DNA from: Linanthus parryae
Taxonomy: Eukaryota; Streptophyta; Magnoliopsida; Ericales; Polemoniaceae
Length of the DNA: 64,000 nucleotides
Reading direction: 5' to 3'
NCBI GenBank assembly: GCA_023055425.1
Contig: JALGPY010000007.1
Coordinates: 18,176,001-18,240,000, forward strand
In this document: positions 54,001 to 64,000 of the stretch, piece by piece
How positions within the stretch are numbered: the stretch's first letter is position 1
How the letters are laid out: each line of letters starts with the position of its first letter
Notes under the pieces: model-generated
Database searches by the model: none
What the model was told of the DNA's origin: nothing
What the model saw: the letters and a program-made list of their open reading frames with translations, nothing else
Program-made: the position numbers and the translations under genes

Positions 54001-55376
54001 TATAGAACTAGAGGCTCGAGAGGAATTGGAATCAAGCGGGGCGCCATACTTTCCCAGACTGAGTTGTCATTCTTCAAAATCTTCCAACCAGCTTTCGCCA
54101 ACATATCTTGGTTGAACTTATTTAGATTTTTGAGACCCAGCCCTCCTTTATCCTTGGGGAGGCAGGCAGTTTCCCACTTAATGAGAGGGAGCTTGGATTG
54201 GGTAGCAGACCCTCCCCAAAGAAATCTCTTACAAGTCTTATCAATGGCCTCAGTCACAGAAGTAGGGAGAATGGTAGACTGCATGGCATAAGCAGGGATG
54301 GCCTGAAGAACAGTCTGAATGAGAGTGATCCGTCCAGCTAGGGACAACTGGGAAGCTTGCCAACCTGAAAGTCTTCTATCCAATTTGTCTATAATAAACT
54401 GAAACTTAGCATGATTCCATTTTTCGTGAATCAGAGGCATGCCTAGATGCATGCCAAGATCAGCTGTAAGACTGATGCCTAAAACCTCGCTAAGATTCCT
54501 AGCCACAGCTCTAGAGACAGAAGGAGCAACAAACAACTTGGAATTTTCTAAACTCACAATTTGGCCCGCAAGATCACAGAAGTCATTAAGGACTTGCTTC
54601 ATGACCTCTACTTGACGGGTGGTAGCTACCCCAAAGAGCAGTAAATCGTCAGCAAAGAAAAGGTGAGTAATGGGGGTACCTCTCCTACCAATTTTGATCC
54701 CTTTCCAGTCACCGGCTATCACAGCATCATTAATCTTCTGAGCAAGGCATTCCATAGTGAGAAGGAAGAGATAAGGGGAGATAGGGTCACCTTGTTTCAA
54801 TCCCCTCTGAGGCAGAAACTCCGGAAGTTGCTCACCATTCCAAATAACTCTAAAAGAGGAGGAGGTTACCGAATCCATGATGAGATCTGTCCACTTGCTA
54901 GGCAAGCCAATCTGCAGAAGAACGGACTCCAAAAACGACCACCTGACTTTATTATAAGCTTTCGCCAAATCAATCTTGATGGCCAGAGCACCCTTCTTGC
55001 TCTTCCTGTGATGGATGCAGTAAAAAAGCTCCTGAGCTAGCATGATGTTGTCACTAGACGCCCGACCTGGGAGAAAGCTGAACTGAAAGGGATGGATGAT
55101 GTGCTGAAGGATCGGTCTCAACTTGTGAGTAAGCAGCTTGGTGATAATCTTTAGATACACATTGCAGAGGCTAATCGGCCTAAGCTGACCGAAATAGGTG
55201 GGGGAGTCCACTTTAGGAATCAACGTGAGGAGGGTCTTGTTTATTCCCAAAGGCAAGCGACCAGAGCACATAGCATCCTGAACCATTCTGATAATTGTCC
55301 CTTTAACTGTCTCCCAATGATGCTGATAGAAGATGGGAGGGAGGCCATTCGGGCCCGGGCATTTATAAGCTCCCAT
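54000..55376 (-). pseudogene. LINE reverse transcriptase domain (RVT_1)
   Basis: A 458-codon open frame on the minus strand begins CPGPNGLPPIFYQHHW (RT block 0/1) and includes LRPISLCNVYLKIITKLL, FQFSFLPGRASSDNIML, GALAIKIDLAKAYNKV, QRGLKQGDPISPYLFLL and the catalytic FFADDLLLF. All are standard motifs of non-LTR reverse transcriptase. It lacks the upstream endonuclease because of 5' truncation. Confidence 0.92.
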
Positions 55377-55385
55377 ATAGAAGAC
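55377..55385. repeat. LINE target-site duplication, right copy
   Basis: ATAGAAGAC (followed by TT) matches 51583-51591. It adjoins the truncated 5' end of the LINE. Confidence 0.88.
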
Positions 55386-55387
55386 TT

Positions 55388-56537
55388 CATAACTATATAT
55401 ATATATATGGTTTTGAAAGTGTTAAACCTGTACTTGTGATGCATATGTCACGGTAACCTGACCCGCATCAAATGATAGAGAATGTTAAGCCAATAAGATA
55501 GATAGTAGATAATATCCAATTATGAGAGATTAAAACTCAGTACCCTATTCCAATATCCAATAATCCATCGAGACAAACTAGACCGTAAGTGTGCACACCG
55601 CCTACCCGATTGTCAGTCCAGAGAGTAGTACCGGTTGCCTACAGTCGGTAGCTAGCAATGTACCGACTAAAAGTCCGTCTAACGGGTCACATGTGTGTCC
55701 GTCACCGTAGCAGCTAGACGTCCTGAGACTGTATTGAACATACAATGGTCTAGACTAACAAGAATCAATTCTGAAACAAGTATTCAGGACCAGCATGAAT
55801 AATACCTCATACTCACATAGTTTATGTGCATAAATAGATATCCAATATCAGTATTTAGTTATATCATGATTCCCGTATCTATTACTCGTAGGCACATGCA
55901 TACGTCTCTTGTTCTTGATATTATAATTTTGGGTTGGTGAATCTCTACTTAGTAGATCCACAAGGGATCTAATGACAAATTTAAAGGGACGTGTTTTTAT
56001 TATGTTCCACCCCTATATTTGTGAAGAGAAACTATAAACGGAAGAGATAGAGGAACCTCGTGGTTCCAATCTCATTGATGTCCATGTCTCATCTGTATCA
56101 AATTGCGGTATTTTTCGTTCTTTGGAATGTGTTTGTTCTATAATTTTCTTTTTTTGGGTAGGGTATCTAGGTTCCTCTATTGCTTTCTAGATTTCTAGAA
56201 CCCTGCTTTTCGAATCTAAATGTAGTTTTAATGTGTTTGGTAAATTTATTTTTTCCTGCTTTCTGGAAAGCAGTTGCTTCCCCACAACAGCTTTTAAAAA
56301 ACAGGGGAGGGGTTCTTTTTAAAGATCTGCTTTTTCGATACATGTAATTTTTAGTGGGTGCCTTGAATGTTTTAATTTGTGGTCAAAGGCGGCAAAACAA
56401 TGATAGTGGCTTAGGAAACAATTGGGGCGGCTAGTGCTTATCAGCAATTGCTTTTTAGGAATAGTTTTGGGGCAGTGGTTCACTGCACAAGTTCGTGGGT
56501 TACCTAGTAGTACTATATAAGCAACTTGGTACAGTAG
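55388..56537. other. Spacer with AT microsatellite and LTR-like fragments
   Basis: An (AT)n run lies at about 55395-55410. The stretch 55440-55760 contains LTR-like wording without open frames. No gene recognisable. Confidence 0.35.
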
Positions 56538-56700
56538 TGCTATTGGGTATGGAAAAAGGTGTAATTGTTCCTCTTAAGTGAATAAATGGTTTTTCTTTTT
56601 TGCCGTGGAGGTAGTTAGCGAATTTTTCGCTAGCGAACCACGTAAAATCCCGTGTTCTTCCTTTATTCGTTCACTGTTCGTGAGGTGCTTTGTCATAACA
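56538..56700 (+). repeat. Copia 5' LTR, 163 bp
   Basis: TG...CA borders. It contains GTTCCTCTTAAGTGAATAAA and a local GCGAATTTTTCGCTAGCGAA stretch that is shorter in the 3' LTR. Related sequence recurs at about 62280-62390. Confidence 0.8.
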
Positions 56701-56889
56701 AATTGGTATCAGAGCCAAGGTTGGCGGTGTTTCAAGATCAAGATCAAGGCGGAGCAAAGATAGGTTTTCACAACTTGGTGGAATCAAATCTAGGGTTTTG
56801 CGATCTAGGTGGAAGCACGCGACTCCGGATCGATGTTTAAGATCGACCGATTAGCAGGAGGGAACAACTTTAGTATGTAGAAAATAAAG

Positions 56890-57560
56890 ATGGAGGCTTT
56901 GCTCAAATCGCAAGGCATATGGGCACCTTTGAGTGTAGACAAAGGAGGTATGAATTTTGCAACATCGGAGTTCAAGGCGATGGAAGAGAATGCACATTCA
57001 AACATTATGTTGTGCTTATTGGATGACGTGATCATCGAGGTCGGAGATCAGAAGGAAGCAGTGAAGCTCTGGCTCAAGTTGGAGAGTCTCTACATGAAAA
57101 AGAGTCTCACTAGAAATTTGATGCTAAAACAAAGGCTCTTCACTTTGAGGATGCTCGAATGTACGGCTCTGAAGGACCATCCTGATCGATTGAATGCAAT
57201 TCTTTTAGATTTGCGTAATATTGGCGAGTAGGTGGGCGATGCGGATGCTGCACTTTTGTTATTGATATTGTTACATCCATAATATGAGAACTTCATTTAG
57301 TCGTTCATTGTGAACAAGGATGACTTATCCCTGGAGGAGTTCAGATCGGCGCTTCATGATAGGGAACTGCGCCATAAGAGTGCAGGAACAGGTACAGATG
57401 ACCATTCTTCCGGACAGATGGCGATGGGGGGGAAGCAAGAAGGGTAAGAAGAACAAGAAAAATCAATTTTCTGGTTCTAAGTTGCCCAAGGATGTGTGTG
57501 CTTGGTGCAAGAAAAAGGGGCACTAGAAGAGAGATTGCCCGAAACGAGGCCAACAGGGGC
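56890..57560 (+). pseudogene. Copia gag with broken zinc knuckle
   Basis: From 56890 the frame reads MEALLKSQGIWAPL and LLDDVIIEVGDQKEAVKLWLKLE, typical of copia gag (UBN2). A stop follows at about 57231. At 57498-57540 a CCHC knuckle (CAWCKKKGH.KRDC) is interrupted by an in-frame TAG. Confidence 0.82.
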
Positions 57561-57619
57561 AGAATGGATTCGACGTCGTAGCAGAACAAGGTTACTCGTC
57601 TGAGAATGATTATGTTCTA

Positions 57620-58297
57620 ATGGCGGATATTGTCACGCACTCTCAGTATGCGTGGGTCCTTGATTTCGGAGCTTCCTATCATATTTGCTCTAACACGGAG
57701 CTATTCTCGACGTACAACCAAACGGATGGAGGGTCTGTCTACATGAAAAACATAGTCGTCTGTAAGGTGATTGGGAGCGGCTCAGTTAGATTGAAGACGA
57801 ATGAAAGGAAGTTATGTACTTTGGAGCAAGTCAGGCATGTACCACTTATTAAGAAGAATTAGATCTCCTTGAGTCTACTCGACAGCAAGGGATACAGTTT
57901 CAAAGGTGAAGGTGGAAATCTAAAAGTATGCAAGGGTTCTAAGGTGATTCTCAAGGGAGTCAAGAGCGGGACTTTGTACATGTTGCAAGGTTCGACGATC
58001 ACAGGTTCTGCTGAAGTTGTCTCAGCCGAGATTAAAGAAGATGATCTAACTAATATATTTCATATGAGGTTCGGTCATATGAGTGAACGCGGAATGCAGG
58101 AACTTCACAAGGAGGAGTATCTCACCGGGCACGCGCCCAAGAGCCTAGGGTTTTGTAAGCACTGTGTGTATGGGAAGCTACACTGTAGCAAGTTCCCTTG
58201 GGCGGTTCATAGAACAAAAGGTATTCTTGATTATATCCATTCGGATTGCTGGGGTCCATCTCGAGTTGAGGCGATTGGCGAGTACATGTATTTTTAA
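57620..58297 (+). pseudogene. Copia protease and pre-integrase, protease Asp motif altered
   Basis: WVLDFGASYHICSNTELF shows the protease site, but the usual D-S-G is D-F-G here. A stop interrupts near 57862. The pre-integrase part (HMRFGHMSERGMQ, CKHCVYGKLHCSKF) and the start of integrase (LDYIHSDCWGPS) follow in frame to a stop at 58297. Confidence 0.85.
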
Positions 58298-58317
58298 GCA
58301 TCATAGACGATTACTCC

Positions 58318-59127
58318 ATGATGACTTGGATTTTCGTAATGAAACGAAAGAGTGAAGCCTTCGCAAGATTTAATGAGTGGAAGGTCCTAGTAGAAAATGA
58401 GGTGGGAAAGAAGGTGAAGAGGTTGCGAACGGACAACGGTTTGGAGTTTTGTTCATCAGAGTTTAATGGATTCTGCAAGGATCATGGTATTGCACGCCAT
58501 CGCAGCGTTCGGCACACACCACAGCAGAACGGTGTAGCCGAGAGAATGAATCAGACATTTTTGGCGAAATCAAGATGCATGCTTTCAAATGCAGGTGTTT
58601 CTAGAAGCTTTTGGGGAGAAGCAGTATGGTATGCTATCTCATAAATCAGAGCTCGCACATTCAAATGCAGGTGTTTCTAGAAGCTTTTGGGGAGAAGCAG
58701 TATGGTATGCTATCTCATAAATCAGAGCTCGCACACAGGTATAGGATGCAAAATTCCTACGGTAGTCTGGTCTGATAGAGTAGCGGATTACTAGGATTTG
58801 AGAGTCTTTGGTTGCATTGCCTATTATCACGTTGATGATGGCAAACTAGAACCAAGATCTAAGAAGGGAGTATTCATGGGTTTCGGAACAGGTGTGAAGG
58901 GATACAAGATATGGGCAGATAACAAGATTATACTTGGGCTAAGTGTAGTCTTTGATGAGAGTCCTATGTTGAAGAACTCCGTGGAGGTGAAGCTTGGAGA
59001 TGCAGAGAAGAAGGTGGAGGGAGAGTCGGACCGTCATGATCCTAAGGATTCGAAATCCCTACACCGCCGCCAGAAGCCGAAGAGGAAGAAACAGAAGAGT
59101 CTGATAGTGAGGATGGGTCTACACTAG
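58318..59127 (+). pseudogene. Copia integrase, broken, with a 76-bp duplication
   Basis: MMTWIFVMKRKSEAF, LRTDNGLEFCSSEFN, HTPQQNGVAERMN and the downstream RVFGCIAYYHVDDGKLEPRS / GVFMGFGTGVKGYKIW motifs are standard copia integrase parts. A 76-bp tandem duplication (58584-58659, 58660-58735) and stops break the frame. Confidence 0.88.
58584..58735. repeat. 76-bp tandem duplication inside integrase
   Basis: Units begin TTCAAATGCAGGTGTTTCTAG at 58584 and 58660 and appear identical over their length. Confidence 0.95.
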
Positions 59128-59206
59128 AGGAACCAGTTCATCAAAGTATTGTTGAAGGAAGACCAAGAGAGCCATAAAGCCTCCAACGAGATACAAGGAT
59201 GATGGT

Positions 59207-59419
59207 ATGGTGGGATATGCATTGCAGGTAGCGCAAGAGGTAAAGGATGAGCCATCCTCCTACAAGGCCGCTATATCTAGTTCTGAGTCAGCACAATGGA
59301 TTGTCACGATGGGAAAGGAGATGGAGTCTCTTAGCAAGAACTCGACTTGGAGGGATTTGAGCAGGATAAGTTTTGTTATTTCTCTGCGTAACCTGCATCA
59401 AAATCGTACAAGTACGTAG
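59207..59419 (+). pseudogene. Copia RT N-terminal stub
   Basis: SESAQWIVTMGKEMESLSKNSTW is the conserved start of copia RVT_2. The sequence then passes directly into the 3' LTR, so the catalytic part has been deleted. Confidence 0.82.
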
Positions 59420-59563
59420 TGCTATTAGGTATGCAAAAGGTGTAGTTGTTCCTCTTAAGTGAATAAAGGGTGCTTTTTCTCCATAGAGGTAGTTAGCGAA
59501 CCACGTTTAATCCCGCGTTCTTCTTTTATTCGTTCATTGTTGGTGAGGTGGTTTGTCATAACA
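59420..59563 (+). repeat. Copia 3' LTR, 144 bp
   Basis: Direct-repeat partner of 56538-56700 with TG...CA ends, diverged and with a deletion of roughly 16-20 bases. Confidence 0.8.
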
Positions 59564-62229
59564 GTATTATTTGACACTCTTATCCGTTAATAAATATTAA
59601 TAATTATTTATTGTAATAACACTATTAGTTATTTCATATATGATATTGTCATTTCAACATTAACACCAACTCTAAAACACTAATTACCAAACACGAAATG
59701 TCAAAGTGCTTTCCCGCAGTAGCTTAAATACGGTTGTTTGGATAGATTTCCACAGTAGTTTTCTCACAACATTTTCTACACCGCAACTTTCTAAAACACC
59801 ACAACATTACCAAACTAGCCCTTAGATTCCTTCGGTGTTGGTACCTAAAATGGGAACTCTGCGTGCCCCCGACTCCTCTCGCTGTAGGCTAGAGTATAAC
59901 TTCTAGATACCAATCCTTTGATTGACGCTCCTAGGAGAGTGTTGCAACACTTAAGGTCTAAAATTCCTAACGTGTTCGATGATGGCTAGCGTTACATACC
60001 GTTTGGTAGAGAGGTTTGGGTTCTTGAACCCCTATACACAAGTACCATCTATTACTATGGTCTACTCGGGTTACTGCAAAATAAATAATAACATGACTGC
60101 TTAGTTCCTAAATTCGGATACGTTTATTAATAAGACGTGTTCTTAATGGAGATGCTTCATGGGGAAGATATGTAGTTGAAACAATTGATGGTTTGGAATT
60201 TTTATAAGTGGGCTTGTTATCAAAAGCCTTCATAATTTTCTAAAACTGTTGGGAATTTGTATTTTGTTTTTACTCGTACCCTGTTATTCTTTTTATAAAC
60301 TTTAAGTATGTAATCCAATGGCCTTTCTTAGCTATCCTTCTTTACATGATTAGATGTACTCTCACTAAGTATTTCTTGCTGACTTATCAAAACTGCGGTT
60401 CTTGTTTTTTTTCCAGCGCATGTTTAGGAGACGGGGTTATGGAGTAGAGGGTGCAAGACTCACCTAGATGGTTAACATCACAGTAGTTATCTAGTTATGT
60501 TAGTGTAAGTATAATGTAGTAGTAATCAGCTCGTGTATGAGACTTACCAACTTAATGTAGTAGTTTAATGTTTTGAATATGAGTTGTGGATTATATTTCT
60601 TTCGATTTCCTCCGTTCCTATTAAGCGTCACCCTCCCGATTTGGTCCGAACCGGATAGGGGGTTGTTGTATTTGCAATGAAGATATACTTAACTGATTGG
60701 TATAATGAGCAATATCCAGGAAAACTAATAAGCATTGTTATTCTTAGCCGCATAGAATCTTTTAAAACAAAACAATATGTCATTTAAAATAAAAGAAACC
60801 GAAACTTGCGTATCTTTTAAAATTAGCCGCTATGTAATTATCTCTTAGAACCAAAACCTATTAAAATTCAAATTCACTTACGTCTTACAAAAATAAACTC
60901 GATTACTATAAAATGATACTTTTCAGAATATGCAAGATTTAGAAAGTCACAGATATAAAGTATGGAAGCTTTTACAAACATATGTTATGTATTATATATA
61001 TGCAGTTAACTACATTGGTAAATCTCATCTACACACATTGTGAGTAGACGCTGTTTTTTGTTAATTGACATGCTAAAGTTAGTGAAAATACACTATTTGG
61101 TCCGACTGAAAATAGAGCTTGTAAAAGAAGATTCGACAAAGTCATGGAAAACATAATTTTGAACCATTGTTGTATACATATGTGGTGTTAGATGTGACCG
61201 TTCATTTGTGTGTTTAGTACTTCATGAAATGAAGCAAAAACTTAACAAAATATATGAGTTAAAAAGAAAAAAGAAATAGTGCACACCAAGAGGTTTAACG
61301 TGGTTTGACACGTCAAATGAGGTGCCTACATCCACGATAAAAGCATGGCTGGTTAGTCTTAAGTCTGTCATATTCAGTTATATTTTAATATACTAAATGG
61401 AATAATGGAAAAATGACTCAAAGTAAAAGAATTGATGGAAGGCCATTGCTTGAAGCCTAGTGCCTCCCAATATGGTTGGTAGAAGAGTCAGACAAACATT
61501 GACGAGGTAAACGTGCGCTATTTTGTACTCATAATGATGTAAGTTCTTGACGTCGTTGTGGATGGGATAAACGGAGATCCCGGAGGTCAACTACGAAGTC
61601 GGCTCTCGCTCTACAGGTTGCTGAGTAAAAAGTTAACTACCCTCTGGTAGCCAGCAAACCTGATCGGTGCTGGAATACCAAACTGAATCTTGATGGGGTA
61701 GTATCCGAAGCACCGAATCTGCTCCAAGGGACACCTAGGGGAATTTTGTAAGATCTATACTTCAAAATATTCTATTTTTGCATACATGATAAAGAAATAA
61801 AAAAACAATTACTGATAGAACATATAATGGGTGTACTTGAATGTCATGGTTCTTATTACTAATAAAGATATGAGTTATTTGCCTATGGTGTAATTTTTTT
61901 GTTACTTTAGTACAACTAGGGAGCCATATTATTTTTTCATGTTTTACAACTGGTGCCTTGTTCACTTGACATGTCTATTAAAAGAAGTCTTCAAGAAAAA
62001 ATAACGGATGACTAGCCACATCGTGCCATGTGGCAATTTATTATGTGCCCGGATTATCTCACCCACACGTTAGAATTTGTTTGGTTAGGAATGATCCAAA
62101 TACATAGCTAGAAAATATTGGTGAAGCAACAAGCAATGGAGGCAAGAAGAAGGCAAGGGAAAACAAAGCTGCATGTCAGGGGTTTCAGGGCAGCTCGCAC
62201 GAGCTCTGGTGCTAGCTCGCACGAGCTGG
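59564..62229. other. Repeat-derived spacer, no recognisable gene
   Basis: Includes LTR-like wording around 59830-60060 and a CACACCAAGAGGTTTAACGTG motif at 61283 that is common in plant LTRs. No RT, integrase or host gene was found. Confidence 0.35.
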
Positions 62230-62410
62230 TTCTGCTGGAGCAGTTTTACGAGTTATTTCCTTTTCGATATTGGTAACTTTTAAGCGTTGCTTTGGTCGTG
62301 GATGTAGCTAGCAACTTTGCTAGTGAACCACGTTTGTGAGTTGTTGTTCGTCATTGTTCATCGTTCTTGTTCAAACCATATCTTTTAACAAGTGGTATCA
62401 TATCCAATTT
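62230..62410 (+). mobile_element. LTR end and degenerate primer binding site of a copia relative
   Basis: GTAGCTAGCAACTTTGCTAG then TGAACCACGTTTG matches the LTR wording at 56610-56645 (GTAGTTAGCGA..GCTAGCGAACCACGT). After it TGGTATCATATCC (62393-62405) resembles the iMet primer site with two changes. No coding region follows, so it is a fragment. Confidence 0.55.
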
Positions 62411-64000
62411 GGGTTAGGGATTCGTGAAAAAAATTGTTTGGAGATATGATAAAGATCTATCGGGTTGATGAGAATAACATTGTTGATACACCAACCATCT
62501 AAGTCTTTATTGGGAGGCAATCCGACTCCTTTTTGGGGGAGCTACCGAGCTCTTTTTATGCAGAAAGTTTGCACGCATCTGATTGGGCGTGCAAGGGATC
62601 TGGCAAATCCGACACGTTTTTATTTCTGGCGCAAATCTGGCAGTTCACACGCATCTGACATTTACCCGCAATTGGGCTTCATGCGTGGAACATTGAGTAC
62701 ATGGATCTAGTTATTGCTCATCCGTTGCAAGAACTTGTAGAAGTTAGAGCAACGACATGGGGTAATTCGGTTTTGGAAGCTAGGAGAATTCAAGTCAAGG
62801 TGCAGACGACTCGAATCAACTGGCAAATTTTGCTCGTGGCATGGAAAAATTGACTCATCATGGCGCGTGATTGGTGGTGCGAGATTGGGCGTGCATTGAT
62901 TGTTGGCGTGAATTTGGGCATGAATTGGTTTTGGGCGCATTGGCGCGGTTTGTTTGTGCCGCAATTGGTATGTCATTGGTTGATAGGCACTTTGTTGCTA
63001 AGTGTCATTGGAGCAACATTGGGTATGCATTATGTCGTTGTGCACTTGGGGAGCGTTTATTGGGACGCATTATCTTTGCGTTTGTTATGACTCATACAAG
63101 AGCTTGTTGGGGCGCATTGCAAATGTATTCAATACCGCAGTAGGGTATAAGTTGGAGTTTGGCTTTGGGTGGAGGCGTGCTTGATTGTGGGACGCGTACC
63201 CGGTTGGATTGGTGGTAGGAGCATAGTTTTGGGGTTGGTAGTGAAACACCCCGTGTTAAAAGGGCGGACGATATGGTCATTTTATACTAGCATGGGTAAT
63301 TTAGTCATTTATATACTTCTTTTGGATTAAGTTTTGAATTCCTATAGTATCATTTCTTAATCTTTAATTCGAATCTTTCTCTCTAATTCTTACTCCAATT
63401 ATTTCATAACTAGATTATTTGTTTTGCTACCCCGATACTATTCCTAATTATAGTTAAGTACTCATGATACCGAAAACATTCATTTTTTTCTAAAACTTAT
63501 TCAAGTTGCAATCGTAATTACCCAGTTAATTACCTATAACCTACCTAATTACTACCAGTAATGAAATCCCTTATTTCTCTGAACTATCTCACAAATAAAT
63601 TTATTTATTTTGGATAACTGATGCCCATTACCTCTAATTAATGAGTCAGTTTAAATCCTATTAATTTCATTAAAATCTACTTCATTTCCCTATTTTCTGC
63701 CTGTTACTTTATCCCTCCATTGATTCCTGTTTCTTGTCTTACCGATAAATACCCATCCATAATCTTCCTCACTCTCAACATCATTATCATCCTCTTCCCA
63801 TTTCTCTCTATGTGTGTAAAATTATCCAGCCACCACCACCTTTATTCTTCACCAAATTCAATGAACCAACCCTCATTTTTTCCCCATCTCACTTTTGCTC
63901 GTACCCGTTGCCTGGGCCGACCAGTAGCAGCCTAGTAGCAGCAGCCGCAACTCCAGCTGCTAGGCGTACTCTATACATTAACATCTCGTCCCTCACTTAT
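62411..64000. other. Decayed repeat sequence to the window end
   Basis: G/T-rich stretch 62500-63240 with short overlapping frames, then AT-rich DNA. CACCCCGTGTTAAAAGGG at 63249 resembles the start of a plant LTR. From 63810 the composition becomes C-rich and GCAGCAGCC-rich. No gene recognisable. Confidence 0.3.

Larger units (their letters stand above)
51592..55376 (-). mobile_element. 5'-truncated L1-type LINE with RNase H domain
   Basis: The minus strand carries RT, zinc-binding and RNase H segments in the order of plant L1 elements, ending in GTACCAAAAAAA. Matching 9-11-bp direct repeats at 51583 and 55377 show target-primed insertion. The 5' end stops just before the RT core, so the endonuclease and ORF1 are missing. 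A second transposon (51619-52617) lies in its 3' part. The pieces sit in three frames, so the copy is inactive. Confidence 0.93.
56538..59563 (+). mobile_element. Internally deleted Ty1/copia element (Tork/Tnt1-like wording)
   Basis: LTRs 56538-56700 and 59420-59563 (TGCTATT...TAACA) flank gag, protease, pre-integrase and integrase segments on the plus strand. The primer binding site TGGTATCAGAGCC (56704-56716) follows the 5' LTR after three bases. Most RT and all RNase H are missing, and the polyprotein is interrupted by stops. The flanking 5-mers do not match, so no target duplication is visible. Confidence 0.88.

Noticed and set aside
54663..55040. Plus-strand frame of 125 codons over the LINE
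   Set aside because: Antisense to the well-defined reverse transcriptase frame.

Overview
This window is nuclear DNA of a flowering plant, most likely a eudicot. Genes are split by GT-AG introns, several encode plant-specific families (CRR7, MUB, GAUT, EID1-like F-box, BAG8), and the spaces between them hold Ty1/copia elements, an L1-type LINE with an RNase H domain, Stowaway/Tourist/hAT-like miniature elements and tRNA-derived SINEs. Species cannot be fixed from the sequence alone.

Gene order: 3' end of a membrane RING-HC E3 ligase gene (1-789, +); CRR7, a chloroplast NDH assembly factor (2004-2534, +); an old copia element (2976-7499, -); a six-exon DUF4336 gene, probably plastid-targeted (8358-12728, +); a repeat-rich spacer with a 123-bp GC-rich minisatellite (about 15045-15480); a plant calmodulin-binding-domain gene with a 5'-UTR intron (about 15630-19003, +); an EID1-like F-box gene, also with a 5'-UTR intron (about 20750-22480, +); a membrane-anchored ubiquitin-fold (MUB) gene in three exons ending in a CVIL prenylation box (25927-29951, -); a GAUT13/14-type galacturonosyltransferase in six exons (33453-41919, -); and a BAG8-type co-chaperone gene (49737-51175, -).

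From 51.58 kb onward the window is mostly transposon. A 5'-truncated LINE has a clear target-site duplication and carries a nested 999-bp element with about 106-bp, roughly 99% identical terminal inverted repeats. A damaged copia element follows (56538-59563, +), then LTR fragments to the window end.

The genes do not form a pathway. Two look plastid-directed (CRR7, DUF4336), three touch ubiquitin or ubiquitin-like biology (RING, F-box, MUB), one acts in Golgi pectin synthesis (GAUT), and two bind or may bind calmodulin (CaMBD protein; BAG8 through its IQ motif). I found no convincing evidence of a new biological system. The most notable signals are a palindromic Stowaway-like family with about seven copies, several in introns or UTR introns, the nested LINE/MULE-like structure, hAT elements with recognisable 8-bp target duplications, and a Tourist-like element with G-rich tracts at both ends. 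Exon boundaries were placed by eye from splice signals and family similarity; transcript data are not available here.
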